A DNA stretch of 5,696 nt from Candidatus Nitrosopolaris rasttigaisensis (GTDB lineage: Archaea; Thermoproteota; Nitrososphaeria; Nitrososphaerales; Nitrososphaeraceae), in assembly GCA_933226995.1 (NCBI GenBank), contig CAKOFP010000269.1, positions 1-5,696 of the forward strand, given 5' to 3'. Shown here one piece after another: positions 4,699 to 5,696 of this stretch. A model generated the notes under the pieces. It had not been told where the DNA came from, did not search any database, and saw nothing but the letters and a program-made list of their open reading frames with translations. Every line of letters begins with the position of its first letter. Positions within the stretch are counted from its first letter, which is position 1. The position numbers and the translations under genes were made by a program.

Positions 4699-5079
4699 AT
4701 GAGTAAACCATATTATGTAAAGTTTGAAACTCCAAAAGATCTAGTTAATGCTGTATATGAGGCTGTACGTATAGCAAAGCAGAGCGGGAGGGTAAGAAAA
4801 GGCACCAATGAGACCACTAAAGCTATCGAGCGGGGTACCAGTAGACTAGTGGTCATCGCAGAAGATGTTGAACCTCCTGAGGTTGTTGCCCATTTGCCAA
4901 TTCTCTGTGAAGAGAGGAATGCGGCATACATTTTTGTACCCAGCAAGCAGCAGCTTGGTGCTTCTCTCGGAATTGACGTGGGCTCTGCGGCTGCAACGAT
5001 TTTAGATGCAGGAGAAGGTCAGCATATCCTTGAACAAGTTGTGAGCTCGATCACGTCTATCAAGGCTAAAAAGGGTTAG
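4699..5079 (+). CDS. rpl7ae: Ribosomal protein eL8 / L7Ae, kink-turn RNA-binding protein
   Basis: 126 residues, the normal archaeal length, complete. L7Ae binds kink-turns in 23S rRNA and, in archaea, is also the core protein of box C/D and H/ACA guide RNPs and a subunit of RNase P. The RNA-contact signature VRKGTNETTKAIERG is at residues 32-46, followed by LVVIAEDVEPPEVVAHLPILCEE (50-72) and the specificity segment around LGASLGIDVGSAAA (86-99). The start is well supported by GGGTGAT at 4683-4689, nine bases before the ATG. It opens a tight run with rps28e (7-base gap), rpl24e and ndk, a cluster conserved in archaea. Its leader contains a kink-turn-like fold covering the ribosome binding site, so the protein may control its own synthesis. 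Confidence 0.98.
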   Translation: MSKPYYVKFETPKDLVNAVYEAVRIAKQSGRVRKGTNETTKAIERGTSRLVVIAEDVEPPEVVAHLPILCEERNAAYIFVPSKQQLGASLGIDVGSAAATILDAGEGQHILEQVVSSITSIKAKKG

Positions 5080-5086
5080 TCATTAA

Positions 5087-5302
5087 ATGAGTAAGACATC
5101 CGAAGAAAGGGTCATTCCTGCTGAGGTAATCCAAATTGTTGGCAGAACGGGTATTGCAGGTGAGGTTATACAAGTAAGGGTTAGAGTTCTGGAAGGAAAA
5201 GACAAGGGCCGTATTCTAACTAGAAATGTCAAAGGTTCTGTCAGAATGAACGATATATTGATGCTCAGGGAAACTGAAAGAGAAGCGCGAAAGATAAAGT
5301 GA
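5087..5302 (+). CDS. rps28e: Ribosomal protein eS28
   Basis: 71 residues, complete. A small-subunit protein of archaea and eukaryotes with no bacterial counterpart; it lies near the head/platform of the 30S subunit at the mRNA exit side. The family pattern is clear: PAEVIQIVGRTGIAGEVIQVRVRVLEGKDKGRILTRNVKG with the OB-fold beta strands, and the near-invariant C-terminal LRETEREARKIK tail (residues 60-71). The ATG follows the rpl7ae stop by seven bases, so translation is probably coupled; only a weak AAGGG motif lies upstream, inside the end of rpl7ae. Confidence 0.98.
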   Translation: MSKTSEERVIPAEVIQIVGRTGIAGEVIQVRVRVLEGKDKGRILTRNVKGSVRMNDILMLRETEREARKIK

Positions 5303-5333
5303 TATCTCGAGCATTATCATTTAGGTATAGGAT

Positions 5334-5546
5334 ATGAGCAAGACGGCGACATCGGTACGTAATTGCTTTTTCTGTGGCAGGCATGTGACTACAGGGCAAG
5401 GGACAATGCTTGTAAAAAATGACGGCTCAATTCAGTGGACATGCTCTAATAAATGTAAAAAGAATCTCCGGAAGCTGAAACGTGACCCCCGAAAGTTCAA
5501 ATGGACCACAAAATACGTGAAAGGTGGTATTAAAGTAAAAAAGTAA
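5334..5546 (+). CDS. rpl24e: Ribosomal protein eL24, zinc-binding
   Basis: 70 residues, complete. An archaeal/eukaryotic large-subunit protein near the subunit interface. The zinc ribbon is intact: CFFCG gives C11 and C14, and CSNKC gives C37 and C41. The basic tail, KKNLRKLKRDPRKFKWTTKY, is typical of the family and contacts rRNA. The N-terminal MSKTATSVRN replaces the shorter start of many homologues by a few residues. The 31-base gap after rps28e is the largest in the operon; AGGTATAGGAT just before the ATG may serve as a ribosome binding site. Confidence 0.97.
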   Translation: MSKTATSVRNCFFCGRHVTTGQGTMLVKNDGSIQWTCSNKCKKNLRKLKRDPRKFKWTTKYVKGGIKVKK

Positions 5547-5550
5547 TACC

Positions 5551-5696
5551 ATGGTAGTAGAACGGACTCTTATCGTTGTTAAACCCGACGGCATTAAACG
5601 ACAGCTAACTAGTAGAATTCTGGCGAGGTTTGAGGAAAAAGGTTTTCAGATAAAAAATATAGCTTCATTTAATTTTACTATGGAGAAGGCTCAAGA
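5551..5696 (+). CDS. ndk: Nucleoside diphosphate kinase, N-terminal part, cut by window edge
   Basis: The first 48 codons are present (MVVERTLIVVKPDGIKRQL..., then RILARFEEKGFQIKNI); about 90-100 further residues would be expected. The protein moves the terminal phosphate between nucleoside triphosphates and diphosphates through a phosphohistidine that lies beyond the window. ERTLIVVKPDG at residues 4-14 is the family's first strand and includes the phosphate-contacting lysine K11. The gene starts four bases after the rpl24e stop and has no strong ribosome binding site of its own, so coupled translation with rpl24e is likely. In many archaea the next gene is the translation factor aIF5B (infB), which cannot be seen here. 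Confidence 0.95.
   Translation, partial: MVVERTLIVVKPDGIKRQLTSRILARFEEKGFQIKNIASFNFTMEKAQ

Noticed and set aside
1..5696. CRISPR array, insertion sequence or phage-type module
   Set aside because: No direct repeats with regular spacing, no transposase-like frame and no terminal inverted repeats were seen; the genes are ordinary chromosomal ones.

Overview
The window looks like a chromosomal segment of an ammonia-oxidising-type archaeon (Thaumarchaeota/Nitrososphaerota), possibly a soil-type lineage; the genus is not determinable from the sequence alone. The archaeal evidence is direct: the ribosomal proteins eL8/L7Ae, eS28 and eL24 are encoded in that order ahead of a nucleoside diphosphate kinase, a cluster typical of archaea. 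A class II tRNA-Leu gene is interrupted by introns that fold into bulge-helix-bulge motifs, and AT-rich TATA-like boxes sit about 25-30 bases ahead of several genes. The phylum-level call is inference from gene combination.

Left part, all on the minus strand: the N-terminal 201 residues of a creatininase-family amidohydrolase (1-603, running off the left edge), an ACT-domain formyltetrahydrofolate deformylase (PurU-like, 718-1578), a doubtful small two-helix membrane protein (1749-2015), a tRNA-Leu(UAG) gene with two introns (2207-2354), and a phosphoglucosamine/phosphohexose mutase (2460-3842).

Right part, all on the plus strand: a divergent intergenic region of about 345 bases carrying a strong hairpin and a short palindrome, a stand-alone receiver-domain protein (from about 4188 to 4613), then the tightly packed operon rpl7ae - rps28e - rpl24e - ndk, with ndk cut by the right edge.

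The genes are mostly housekeeping: one-carbon/formate metabolism (PurU and perhaps the creatininase-family enzyme), amino-sugar precursor supply for cell-surface glycans (GlmM), translation (tRNA-Leu and the ribosomal proteins) and nucleotide balance (Ndk). The two most notable items are RNA-level. First, the tRNA-Leu precursor appears to need removal of two introns, one of them inside the anticodon stem, before an anticodon arm can form. Second, the short rpl7ae leader can fold into a kink-turn-like element whose second strand is the ribosome binding site, which suggests autoregulation by L7Ae itself. I did not find a clear new multi-gene system.
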